The position numbers and the translations under genes are program-made. From JAFNAG01 sp050011535 (GTDB lineage Bacteria; Acidobacteriota; UBA6911), in NCBI GenBank assembly GCA_050011535.1, contig JBEKIX010000077.1, positions 1 through 15,080 of the forward strand: a stretch of DNA of 15,080 bases, read 5' to 3'. Of the stretch, positions 7,108-14,433 are shown in pieces. Every line of letters starts with the position of its first letter. Position 1 is the stretch's first letter. Under the pieces are notes generated by a model that was given only the letters and a program-made list of their open reading frames with translations, was not told where the DNA came from and made no database searches.

Positions 7108-8451
7108 ATGAAACCCTCAACTTATCGCATGCTCTTTCTACTTTCCGCAGTTCTGCTCATGGTTGGGCAATTAAGCCTGGCGCGACAACATGCTGCAGTG
7201 CCGCCCGCACAAGCGACGCCCGCACAGACGGCTGCGTTCGCCATGGCAATTGGCCAGCCTCTGCCTGTGGTGCCCGCGTATGCCGTTCCTAATGGAGTAA
7301 ATCGGCCGCACATTTGGGTGGATGCTTTCTTGGGCACTCCTGCTATTCAGTCCAGCCCTTGGAGCCTTTGCGACAAACCCTACGGATCAGGCTTCATGTT
7401 TTGTCCCAAATCAATCCAGGCCGCATATGGCCTGAGCCAGATCATAGGCGGAAATGGCGGCCTTGGCATGACGATTGCGATCGTGGATGCATTCCATTAT
7501 GACGGCGCTGAGGCAGATTTTGGTGTTTTCAACACGAATGCGGGATTGCCTGATTGCACGACCGCAAATGGCTGTTTCAAGCAGGTCGCCCAGGACGGTG
7601 GGCCTCCGCGCGCAATTGGCGATGCGGGCTGGGAAATTGAAACCATGCTCGATATCGAGTATGCGCATGCTATGGCTCCCAACGCCAAGATTTTGCTGGT
7701 GGAAGGTGACGACAACTCGTTCGCCAACCTGTTCACCGCCGTACAATATGCCGCAGGGCCGGGGCATGCCGACATTGTGTCCAACAGCTATGGCGCCTCC
7801 GAGGGCGGCCAATACCCCGTGGGGGCTTCTGATGAATTCTATTATGATTCCTTATACGCCCCCTTGGGGAAGCCGCTTCTGTTTTCGTCGGGGGATAACG
7901 GCGCGCCGACCGAGTATCCTTGCGCTTCGCCATTCGCTACCTGCGTCGGTGGAACGACACTTACTGTAAACGGCTCGTTCCAAAGGACCGCGGAGACCGG
8001 TTGGACCGGCAGCGGCGGTGGGTTCAGCGCACATGAACCTCAGCCAGGATATCAAGCTACTTTCCCCGCACTTACGGGCAATACGTATCGAGCCACGCCC
8101 GATATCGCGGCCGACGCTAATCCCAAAACGGGCGTTTTAGTGTACGACTCGGGAAACGGAGGGTATTACCATGTGGGTGGCACAAGCCTGGCTTGCCCGC
8201 TGACGGCCGGCTTATTCGCCGACATCGACACCGCCCGCAAATCTTTCGGAAAGGACAAGTTCACCTTCCTGAATAACTCACTGTATCGCGGCGCCACGAG
8301 CAACTATCCCTATTTCTACTTCGACGTCAGTTCAGGAAATAACGGCTTTCCCGCTGGGTCGGGATTCGATCTGGTAACGGGGCTGGGGGTTTCCAAGGCC
8401 GCGGCGATGGCGAATCGTTTCTTCGGGCTGATTTTCCAGATTACCCCGTAG
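7108..8451 (+). CDS. Secreted S53 (sedolisin/kumamolisin-like) serine-carboxyl peptidase
   Basis: This 447-residue exported protein of peptidase family S53 cleaves proteins, typically at acidic pH. It has a signal peptide (residues 1 to about 26, LFLLSAVLLMVGQL core) and then goes almost directly into the catalytic domain (YGLSQIIGGNGGLGMTIAIV). Catalytic residues are visible: E178 and D182 in ETMLD, the oxyanion Asp D263 in SSGDNGA, and the nucleophile S360 in GGTSLACP. The C-terminal FDLVTGLG segment matches the family calcium site. Several Cys pairs (such as CTTANGC and CASPFATC) suggest disulfides, fitting export. ATG 7108 is chosen because AAGGAGG (7091-7097) is well spaced and the signal peptide begins there; TTG 7102 is an in-frame alternative. 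The usual pro-domain of roughly 150-200 residues is missing; only about 50 residues precede the catalytic core. It probably has its own transcript ending in the hairpins after 8451. Confidence 0.93.
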   Translation: MKPSTYRMLFLLSAVLLMVGQLSLARQHAAVPPAQATPAQTAAFAMAIGQPLPVVPAYAVPNGVNRPHIWVDAFLGTPAIQSSPWSLCDKPYGSGFMFCPKSIQAAYGLSQIIGGNGGLGMTIAIVDAFHYDGAEADFGVFNTNAGLPDCTTANGCFKQVAQDGGPPRAIGDAGWEIETMLDIEYAHAMAPNAKILLVEGDDNSFANLFTAVQYAAGPGHADIVSNSYGASEGGQYPVGASDEFYYDSLYAPLGKPLLFSSGDNGAPTEYPCASPFATCVGGTTLTVNGSFQRTAETGWTGSGGGFSAHEPQPGYQATFPALTGNTYRATPDIAADANPKTGVLVYDSGNGGYYHVGGTSLACPLTAGLFADIDTARKSFGKDKFTFLNNSLYRGATSNYPYFYFDVSSGNNGFPAGSGFDLVTGLGVSKAAAMANRFFGLIFQITP

Positions 8452-8483
8452 AACCGCGCCATGCGCAGATCTCGATAACAGCA

Positions 8484-8545
8484 GGTCTGAGTTCCTCGCC
8501 GCACAGGTGAGGAACTCAGGCCCTGAAGTTTGTGTGTTCTTCAGG
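8484..8545. terminator. Hairpins between convergent genes
   Basis: CTGAGTTCCTC (8487-8497) and GAGGAACTCAG (8509-8519) form a perfect 11-bp stem that extends to 14 bp with a G-U pair. A second stem, CCTGAAG (8522-8528) with CTTCAGG (8539-8545), follows directly. No long T tract is present on either strand, so efficiency is uncertain, but the position after the S53 gene and facing lhgO suggests transcript ends from either side. Confidence 0.6.
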
Positions 8546-8560
8546 TTCCGCATCTTTCGT

Positions 8561-8597
8561 GGACTTGGACGTAGACCTCGACGTGGACGTAGACCAT
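8561..8597. repeat. Short degenerate tandem repeat
   Basis: The 11-mer GGACGTAGACC occurs at 8567-8577 and again at 8585-8595, an 18-base period, inside a run of related hexamers (GGACTT, GGACGT, AGACCT, CGACGT). It lies in the gap between the convergent genes and is not coding as far as I can see. The remainder of 8598-8691 shows nothing notable. Confidence 0.7.
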
Positions 8598-8691
8598 CAC
8601 GCCCGACACGAACTTTTGCTAGCTTGACGATTGCCGAGTTGCCGTCTGTTCATTGCCGCCCACAGATCCCGTCTATTCATTCCAGACAATC

Positions 8692-9900
8692 TCAGAGCCC
8701 AAAGCAGTTTGCGGCCAGACCGGCGATGTGCCTGCCAATAGCGATGGAGGCAGTGGCTGCGGGCGAGGGCGCGTTCAGCACGTGAATCGCGTTGGGAGCC
8801 TCGACGATCTGGAAATCATCCACCAGGCGACCTTCCGGAGTTATCGTCTGGGCTCGAACGCCGGATCCTCCCGGTTCGAGGTGTTCATCCCTCAAATCTG
8901 GAACCAGCCGTTGCAGCGCCCGCAAAAATGCGCGCCGGCTCAGGGAGCGATACAGTTCGTACACCTCAGTCCGCCAGTACTTCCACGCCATGCGCCAGAA
9001 TCCGGCATAGGTGAACATTTCGACAAGATCGCGAACCGAGATGTTTCCCCAACGATAGCCCTCACGCGCGAAAGCCAAAACGGCATTCGGACCGGCCTCA
9101 TACCCGCCGTGGATGCGCTTCGTGAAATGCACTCCCAGAAATGGAAACTGAGGATTGGGAACCGGATAGATGAGCCCGCGGACCATTCTGCAATCTGCGC
9201 GCAGGGTATAGTATTCCCCGCGGAAAGGGATCACGAGCACTCGGGGGTCAATTCCCATCATGCGTGCGATCCGATCCGCATGCAGGCCGCCGCAATTGAT
9301 CAGGTTGCGGGCGACTAGCGGGGCGCCGTCTGTTTCGAGATGCAGAAACGCTGCCTCGCGCCGGATAGCCCTTACCCTGGACTGCTTGAGGATGAGCGCG
9401 CCCGCGGCGCTGAGCCGGGACTCCATGGCGCCCGCGACCGCGCTGAAGTCGACGATTGCCGTACTCGGCGAATACAGCGCGCCAAGCGCGCGTGCGTGCG
9501 GCTCCAATTCCCGGACCCTGCCGGGATCAATCATCTCCAGACCCGGCACCCCATTCGCCATGCCCCTTTGATACAGTTCCTGGAGGCGGGGCACTTCATC
9601 TTCGGTGACCGCGACGATCACCTTTCCACAGTCGTCGACCGGAACCTCGTTGTCCCGGCAGAACTGCTTCATGAGCCGCACGCCCTCCACGCACAATCGG
9701 GCTTTGGCGGAACCCGGCTTATAGTAGATGCCCGCGTGGATGACGCCGCTGTTGTGGCCGGTCTGGTGACTGGCGAGTTCACGCTCCGCCTCAAGCACGG
9801 CGAGGCTGCGGTTCGGGAAGCGTTCCGTGAGCGCCAGCGCGGTCCCCAGCCCTACGATTCCGCCTCCGATGATGGCAATGTCAATTCGTTCGCTGTTCAT
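8692..9900 (-). CDS. lhgO: L-2-hydroxyglutarate oxidase (FAD-dependent)
   Basis: This 402-residue DAO-family flavoprotein oxidises L-2-hydroxyglutarate to 2-oxoglutarate, a metabolite-repair and catabolic reaction; E. coli LhgO (422 aa) hands electrons to the membrane quinone pool. The N-terminal FAD motif IIGGGIVGLGTALAL has GGGIVG at 12-17. The family motif HQTGHNSGVIHAGIYY is at 45-60. The C-terminal end reads GRLVDDF...HVLNAPSPAATASIAIG, also characteristic of LhgO. ATG 9900 is chosen because family members start just before the FAD strand; an open extension reaches GTG 10005 but encodes unconserved, basic sequence. The Shine-Dalgarno is poor (a GGGAGAGAG lies about 20 bases upstream). 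It is the last gene on the - strand, 111 bases beyond the exporter operon, so it could be the tail of that operon or separately transcribed. No function shared with the exporter is evident. Confidence 0.92.
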   Translation of the reverse strand: MNSERIDIAIIGGGIVGLGTALALTERFPNRSLAVLEAERELASHQTGHNSGVIHAGIYYKPGSAKARLCVEGVRLMKQFCRDNEVPVDDCGKVIVAVTEDEVPRLQELYQRGMANGVPGLEMIDPGRVRELEPHARALGALYSPSTAIVDFSAVAGAMESRLSAAGALILKQSRVRAIRREAAFLHLETDGAPLVARNLINCGGLHADRIARMMGIDPRVLVIPFRGEYYTLRADCRMVRGLIYPVPNPQFPFLGVHFTKRIHGGYEAGPNAVLAFAREGYRWGNISVRDLVEMFTYAGFWRMAWKYWRTEVYELYRSLSRRAFLRALQRLVPDLRDEHLEPGGSGVRAQTITPEGRLVDDFQIVEAPNAIHVLNAPSPAATASIAIGRHIAGLAANCFGL

Positions 9901-10011
9901 CCCGATCTGGAATTTCTCTCTCCCACGCGCAAGGGCGCGGACAACATGGGCGCGCCAAGGCCACTGGGAGGCTCTCCTTTTACCACTAACACGGCGGGAA
10001 ACCAAGCCTTC
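9901..10011. other. Gap between permease 2 and lhgO
   Basis: This stretch carries an open extension of lhgO with no conserved sequence. It contains GC-rich inverted words (GCGC around 9929-9940). On the - strand AAAAGGAGAGCC (about 9972-9983) resembles a ribosome binding site but has no good start after it. I find no clear terminator for the exporter operon and no convincing promoter for lhgO, so co-transcription is possible. Confidence 0.4.
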
Positions 10012-11169
10012 TCAGTCGAGGCGTTTGTGGAAACGGAGGGCGCTCAGGCCGAGGATTGCGGTCCCGAACAGTAGCAGCGCGGCAGCTTGCGGCCACAAGT
10101 ATTGAATCCCTGTTCCTTTGAGAAAAAGGCCACGCACGATTTCCATGAAGTGGCGCAACGGGTTGAAGTAGGTGAGAACCTGGACCGGACGCGGCATGTT
10201 GCGGATAGGGAACGCGAAGCCGCTCAGCAACAAGGCCGGCATGAAAAAGAAAAACGAGGACATCATTGCCTGCTGCTGTGTGCGTGAAATGGTCGAAATA
10301 AAGAGGCCGAGGCCGAGGGTAGTCAAGAGAAACAGAAGCGAGCTCGCAAACAACAACACGAGGCTTCCGCGCAGCGGCACGCCGAAAACCAGCAGTGCGG
10401 CCGCCGTGATCATGACCATCTGAAGTATGCCGACCAGGGCGAACGGGAGCAGCTTTCCCAGCATCAGCTCAATCGGGCGCAGCGGTGTGACCATCAGCTG
10501 TTCCATGGTTCCGATTTCCTTCTCGCGCACGATGCTCAAGGCAGTGAGCATGACCGTCACCAGGGCGATGATATTGACAATGACCCCGGGAACGAAGTAA
10601 ACGCGGCTTTTCAGGTCGGGATTGAACCACACGCGATCCTGCAGCGCCAGCCCTCCGGCCTGGGCGGGAGCCGGCCCACTACTCTCGGTCATGCGCGCCA
10701 TCAGGAGCGAATTCCGTTTCTCCGCCATGATCGTCCCGGCTGCACCCGCGAGCGCTTGTGACAGATAATTGGACACGATGCCCGCCGTATTCGAATTTGT
10801 GCCATCCACCAGGATCTGAATTCCGGGGACGTCGCCCCGGTTCAGATCGCGCGCATAGCCCGGCAGGACGTGCACCACCGCCTGGACTTGTCCACGATCC
10901 AGCTCTTCGGCGATCTGATCTTCGCGGTCGAGCACATCCTGAACCATGAAGTATCTCGATCCTTGGAACGCCGACAGGAGCGCGCGGCTCTCCGGAGTGC
11001 GGTCCCTGTCCATCCAGGCGATTTTAGTCAGCTCCACATCCATGTTGACCGCATACCCGAAAATGATCAGCTGGATGATGGGCGGGAGGAAGAGCAAGGT
11101 CCGGGTGCGCGGGTCACGCAGCGTTTGGAGAAACTCTTTGTGGATGATCTCTCTGATTCGTTCCCACAT
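10012..11169 (-). CDS. ABC-2 type exporter permease, second subunit (YbhR-like)
   Basis: This 385-residue inner-membrane protein pairs with the neighbouring permease to form the channel of an ABC-2 exporter. Residues 1-20 (WERIREIIHKEFLQTLRDPR) form the N-terminal cytoplasmic helix. One membrane segment follows (about 23-41, LLFLPPIIQLIIFGYAV), then a large periplasmic domain to about 205. Five further hydrophobic segments come after it, with the conserved REKEIGTMEQLMVTPLRP coupling sequence between the first two. This is the YbhS/YbhR/YhhJ arrangement. ATG 11169 is chosen because homologous sequence begins there and it lies four bases after the stop of permease 1, suggesting translational coupling; the open frame extends upstream to 11274 but would overlap permease 1 with proline-rich sequence unlike the family. 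The substrate is unknown; relatives export drugs or other lipophilic compounds. Confidence 0.9.
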   Translation of the reverse strand: MWERIREIIHKEFLQTLRDPRTRTLLFLPPIIQLIIFGYAVNMDVELTKIAWMDRDRTPESRALLSAFQGSRYFMVQDVLDREDQIAEELDRGQVQAVVHVLPGYARDLNRGDVPGIQILVDGTNSNTAGIVSNYLSQALAGAAGTIMAEKRNSLLMARMTESSGPAPAQAGGLALQDRVWFNPDLKSRVYFVPGVIVNIIALVTVMLTALSIVREKEIGTMEQLMVTPLRPIELMLGKLLPFALVGILQMVMITAAALLVFGVPLRGSLVLLFASSLLFLLTTLGLGLFISTISRTQQQAMMSSFFFFMPALLLSGFAFPIRNMPRPVQVLTYFNPLRHFMEIVRGLFLKGTGIQYLWPQAAALLLFGTAILGLSALRFHKRLD

Positions 11170-11173
11170 GGTG

Positions 11174-12307
11174 TCAGGCAACCTTTTGCTTAAGTCTTCG
11201 GGTGGCGGCCAGAAAAACCGCGGCGGCGTACGCGAGCAACAGCGCGGCCTCGCCCCAGAGAATCCGCACGCCAACGCCGCGCAGGAAAACGCCCTTGAGA
11301 ATTGTGACGAAGTATCTTGCCGGGAAGATGTAAGTCACCACCCGGATGGCAGCCGGCATGTTTTCGATGGCGAAGACAAATCCGGAGAGCAGAAACGCCG
11401 GCAGAAAGGAGGTGAGCACCCCGATCTGGTACGCCAGCAATTGCGAACGCACGGTTGCCGAAATCAGGATTCCCCAGCACAGCGCGCCGATCAGGAACAT
11501 ACAGCTCGTGAAGGCCAGGAACCAAAAACTTCCCCTCAGGGGCACCTGGAATATGCTGACTCCCACGACGATGGCGATAACCATGTCGACTACGCCCAGG
11601 GCGAAAAAGGCCGCCATCTTCCCGAGCACGATTTCGGCAGGGCGCAATGGCGTGGAGATCAGCTGCTCCATGGTTCCCATCTCCCACTCGCGCGCAATCG
11701 TCAAGGAAGTGAGCAGGGCGGCGATAATCATGAGGATGACCGCGATCAGTCCGGGAACAATGTAGTTCCTGGACTTCAGATCGGGGTTGTACCAGATGCG
11801 CAGCTGCGGCGCGAGCGAAGTCGTGATCGCTCCCCCGCCCCTGCGATTCTGCGCTCCGGCGCGCAATTCGAGGTCATAGGATTGAAGCAGTGCGCGTGCG
11901 TAGCCCAACGCGATAGACGCGGTATTGGAGTCGCTCCCGTCGAGAAGAAGTTGGACCCGAGCCTCTCCACTCGTCAGCGAATGCCTCGCATAATCTTTTA
12001 ACAGGACGATACCCAGAAGGCATTGGTTGCCGTTGATGGCCGCCTCGACGGCCCCATAGCTGTCGGCAGCGCCCACGATCTGGAAATAGCGTGAGCCTTG
12101 AAAGCGGGCAATCAACTCCCGGCTCTCGGGAGTCCGGTCCGCGTCATAGACAATCGTGGGGATCTTGTCAATGTCCAGGGTCAGCGCATATCCGAAAAGC
12201 AAGAGCATGAGCAGAGGCAGCGCCAGCGCCATGATCAGGCTTCTGGCATCACGCAGGATGTGCAGAAACTCTTTGCGGGCCACGGCCCAGGTCCGGCGCA
12301 TTCTCAT
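11174..12307 (-). CDS. ABC-2 type exporter permease, first subunit (YbhS-like)
   Basis: This 377-residue membrane protein is paralogous to the next permease: a cytoplasmic N-terminus (RRTWAVARKEFLHILRD), a membrane helix at about 24-41 (LIMALALPLLMLLLFGYALT), a periplasmic domain to about 190 and five C-terminal membrane segments. The conserved REWEMGTMEQLISTPLRP sequence lies between the first two of these. Both permeases share DRTPESR and FQGSRYF in the periplasmic domain, pointing to an old duplication. ATG 12307 overlaps the stop of ATPase 2 in an ATGA arrangement, a strong sign of one operon; GGAGG lies 13 bases upstream inside the ATPase gene. The frame upstream of 12307 is not family-like. 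It most likely forms a heterodimer with the downstream permease, served by the two ATPases and the HlyD adaptor. Confidence 0.91.
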   Translation of the reverse strand: MRMRRTWAVARKEFLHILRDARSLIMALALPLLMLLLFGYALTLDIDKIPTIVYDADRTPESRELIARFQGSRYFQIVGAADSYGAVEAAINGNQCLLGIVLLKDYARHSLTSGEARVQLLLDGSDSNTASIALGYARALLQSYDLELRAGAQNRRGGGAITTSLAPQLRIWYNPDLKSRNYIVPGLIAVILMIIAALLTSLTIAREWEMGTMEQLISTPLRPAEIVLGKMAAFFALGVVDMVIAIVVGVSIFQVPLRGSFWFLAFTSCMFLIGALCWGILISATVRSQLLAYQIGVLTSFLPAFLLSGFVFAIENMPAAIRVVTYIFPARYFVTILKGVFLRGVGVRILWGEAALLLAYAAAVFLAATRRLKQKVA

Positions 12308-13248
12308 GATGCCAGGCGCTCCTCCCGTTCGATGCAAGCCACGAACACATCCTCCATCGAGGGAGGAATGATCTGGAGTGTCCGGATCCGGATGTTGCGG
12401 GCCGCGAGGGCACGCGGAATGCTGCTCGCCGCGTCTTCCGGGTTGACGACAGTCACATGAAGCCCTCCCCCGAACACCGCCACGTCGAGGATCCCCGGCT
12501 CCTTTTCCAGTGCCCGCATGCTTCCCAGTGGGTCGGACGATTCGAGGTTCATCAGGGTGTGCGATTGCAGCATGCTCTTGAGCGCCGCAGGGGCATCAAG
12601 CGCGACGATCTTTCCGCGATACATGAGCGCCAACCGGTGGCAGTACTCGGCTTCGTCCATGTAGTGAGTGCTTACGAACACCGTATGCCCTGCATCGGAG
12701 AGCTGATAGATCAAGGCCCAAAATTCCCGACGCGCGATCGGGTCGACTCCGGATGTGGGCTCATCGAGGAACAGAACCGGCGGGCGATGCAGAATGGCGC
12801 AGCCCAGCGCCAGCCGCTGTTTCCACCCGCCCGACAATGTGCGGGTCAGTGCGCTCCTGCGCTCTTCCAGACCCGCCATTCGCAACGCATGATCCTTGCG
12901 CTCCCGCCGCAAAGAGCGCGGGACGCGATAGATGCCGCTGAAGAAATCGATGTTCTCTTCGACCGTGAGGTCATCATAGAGCGAGAACTTCTGCGACATG
13001 TAGCCGACATTCTTGCGAACCTCCTCCGGAACCGCGGCCACGTCCAGGCCGCCTACCAGTGCGCGTCCGCCGGAAGGCTTGAGCAGGCCGCACAAAATCC
13101 GGATCGTCGTCGACTTGCCCGCGCCGTTTGGCCCCAGGAAGCCGAAGATCTCCCCTCGGCGCACCTGAAGGGAGATGTCGTCCACGGCGCAAAAATCTCC
13201 AAAACACTTCCGGAGATTCTCAATTTCCACTGCCCAGTTTTCTCCCAT
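12304..13248 (-). CDS. ABC exporter ATPase 2, canonical (YbhF C-terminal-half-like)
   Basis: This 314-residue ATP-binding subunit powers the ABC-2 exporter on the cytoplasmic face. All motifs are canonical: Walker A GPNGAGKST (39-47), Q-loop Gln86 (YMSQKFSLYDDLTVEEN), signature LSGGWKQRLAL (from 138), Walker B VLFLDEP (158-164) and switch His195 in STHYMDEAEYC. These resemble the C-terminal half of E. coli YbhF (GPNGAGKST and THFMDEAEYC). A C-terminal domain of about 100 residues ends in PPSMEDVFVACIE, typical of drug-exporter ATPases. ATG 13248 gives the expected N-terminus but has no clear Shine-Dalgarno; GTG 13230 (codon 7) has GGGAGA upstream and is a possible alternative. It is separated from ATPase 1 by a palindromic element and overlaps permease 1 by four bases. 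Confidence 0.93.
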   Translation of the reverse strand: MGENWAVEIENLRKCFGDFCAVDDISLQVRRGEIFGFLGPNGAGKSTTIRILCGLLKPSGGRALVGGLDVAAVPEEVRKNVGYMSQKFSLYDDLTVEENIDFFSGIYRVPRSLRRERKDHALRMAGLEERRSALTRTLSGGWKQRLALGCAILHRPPVLFLDEPTSGVDPIARREFWALIYQLSDAGHTVFVSTHYMDEAEYCHRLALMYRGKIVALDAPAALKSMLQSHTLMNLESSDPLGSMRALEKEPGILDVAVFGGGLHVTVVNPEDAASSIPRALAARNIRIRTLQIIPPSMEDVFVACIEREERLAS

Positions 13249-13265
13249 GTTCTGCCGCGATTCTT

Positions 13266-13284
13266 AGCCGCGCAACACGCGGCT
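13266..13284 (-). promoter_or_regulatory. Hairpin just upstream of ATPase 2
   Basis: AGCCGCG (13266-13272) and CGCGGCT (13278-13284) form a perfect 7-bp stem with a 5-base loop, ending 18 bases before the ATPase 2 start. It lies outside the symmetry of the large palindrome at 13290-13484. It could affect ATPase 2 translation; this is inference. Confidence 0.35.
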
Positions 13285-13289
13285 GGCTC

Positions 13290-13484
13290 GCCCCAAAGGG
13301 GCTAGAGACAGTAGCTCCGGGCAAGCAAAGCGCAGCCCGGGGTAAGGCATGTCAGCAATTCAAGAGCCCCGGTCAGGGGCGACAGAGAGGTCTGTCGCCC
13401 TTCCAGGGCTCACTCTATTGATTACCCGAACCCCGGGCTGCGCTTTGCTTGCCCGGAGCTATTCTCCTTCTGCCCTTCCAGGGC
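13290..13484. repeat. Nested palindromic element with 31-bp perfect arms
   Basis: The element is symmetric about position 13387. Outer hairpins are GCCCC-AAA-GGGGC (13290-13302) and GCCCT-TCC-AGGGC (13472-13484). Perfect 31-base inverted arms lie at 13312-13342 and 13431-13461 (core GGGCAAGCAAAGCGCAGCCC). Inner arms GAGCCC (13364-13369) and GGGCTC (13406-13411) flank the central hairpin GGGCGACAG-AGAGGT-CTGTCGCCC (13377-13400). It contains no transposase gene. It could be a MITE-like or REP/BIME-like dispersed element; copy number cannot be seen here. It covers the gap between the two ATPase genes and runs into the 3' end of ATPase 1, coding its last ~20 residues. In RNA it would form a very stable structure in the middle of the operon. 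Confidence 0.85.
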
Positions 13485-14432
13485 GCGCGCTTGGAGTGTT
13501 TCGTGGTCGCTTCGTTCCGACTTCCGAATCAACACGATGAACGCATCCTCCAGGGAGGGCACGATTTTCCTGAACTCAGTCAACCGAAAACCGGCTCCTG
13601 CCATGGCCTTTTCCAACACTTCCGTCGATGTAAACGCGGGCGTCAAAAACAGGTGCAGGGACGATCCTGCCGGCTCCACGCTGACGACGCCGGGGATGCG
13701 CTCGAGGATTTCTTTGCCGCGACGCATATCAGAAACACGCACCTCGTAGCACTCCTCTTCGAGGTTTCGCTTGAGCGCGTCGGGCGCTTCACACCGAATG
13801 AGCCTGCCCCGACGCATCAAGCCTACCCGATTGCAGCGTTCCGCCTCGTCGAGATACGCGGTGGTGATCATGACCGTCAGCCCATCTTTCACGAGCTGAT
13901 ACAGAATAGCCCAAAAGTCCCGGCGCGAAACCGGGTCTACTCCGTTCGTCGGCTCGTCGAGGAAGAGCACCTGTGGATGGTGGAGCAGCGTGCACATCAG
14001 CGCCAGTTTCTGTTTCATTCCTCCGGAAAGCTTGCCGGCCAGCCGGCGGCGGAACGGCTCCATGCGCGTCATCTTGAGCAGCTTCGCGGTAAGTTCCGCG
14101 CGTTCGCGCCGGGAAATGCCGAATAGATCCGCGTAGAACCCCATGTTTTCATCAACGGTCAGGTCGTCATAGAGCCCGAAGCGCTGCGCCATGTAGCCGA
14201 TCACATCTTTGACAGCATCGAGTTCGTGCCTCACGTCATGGCCCGCAATCCGCGCCTGGCCCTCCGTGGGATCCAAAAGCCCGCAGAGAAGGCGAAGCGA
14301 TGTGGTCTTGCCAGCGCCGTCCGGACCGACCAGGCCGAAGATCTCGCCGCGCTCGATCTCGAGCGAAAGTCCCTCCACGGCCGTCACCGCGTCGAACCGG
14401 CGCGTGAGGCCGCTCGTTTCCACCATTGCCAT
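13422..14432 (-). CDS. ABC exporter ATPase 1, degenerate switch (YbhF N-terminal-half-like)
   Basis: This 336-residue ATP-binding subunit has Walker A GPDGAGKTT (36-44), Q-loop Gln83 (YMAQRFGLYDDLTVDEN), signature LSGGMKQKLAL (from 135) and Walker B VLFLDEP (155-161). The usual switch His is Ala192 in TTAYLDEAERC. E. coli YbhF has the same asymmetry in its N-terminal half (GPDGAGKTT and STSYLDEAEQC), so this gene corresponds to that half and likely pairs with ATPase 2. The conserved C-terminal motif PSLEDAFIVLI ends near residue 302. About 34 further residues follow, the last 20 (from Ala317) encoded inside the palindromic element, so the tail is probably not functional sequence. ATG 14432 is chosen for GAGG six bases upstream and for the family start; ATG 14426 is an alternative. 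The open frame upstream to 14519 overlaps the adaptor gene and contains short repeats. Confidence 0.92.
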   Translation of the reverse strand: MAMVETSGLTRRFDAVTAVEGLSLEIERGEIFGLVGPDGAGKTTSLRLLCGLLDPTEGQARIAGHDVRHELDAVKDVIGYMAQRFGLYDDLTVDENMGFYADLFGISRRERAELTAKLLKMTRMEPFRRRLAGKLSGGMKQKLALMCTLLHHPQVLFLDEPTNGVDPVSRRDFWAILYQLVKDGLTVMITTAYLDEAERCNRVGLMRRGRLIRCEAPDALKRNLEEECYEVRVSDMRRGKEILERIPGVVSVEPAGSSLHLFLTPAFTSTEVLEKAMAGAGFRLTEFRKIVPSLEDAFIVLIRKSERSDHETLQARALEGQKENSSGQAKRSPGFG

Positions 14433-14433
14433 T

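Noticed and set aside
9340..10074. 244-codon open frame on the + strand opposite lhgO
   Set aside because: lhgO has clear family motifs along the full length; this frame has none.
10946..12001. 351-codon open frame on the + strand across both permease genes
   Set aside because: It is antisense to two well-supported permeases, crosses their junction, and has a low-complexity charged composition without domain features.
12457..13305. 282-codon open frame on the + strand opposite ATPase 2
   Set aside because: It mirrors the ATPase reading frame and lacks any independent protein signature or ribosome binding site.
13349..13540. Small + strand protein gene in the palindromic region
   Set aside because: The frame is made largely of the inverted repeat arms and runs into the antisense of ATPase 1; it has no ribosome binding site and is better explained as translated repeat DNA.
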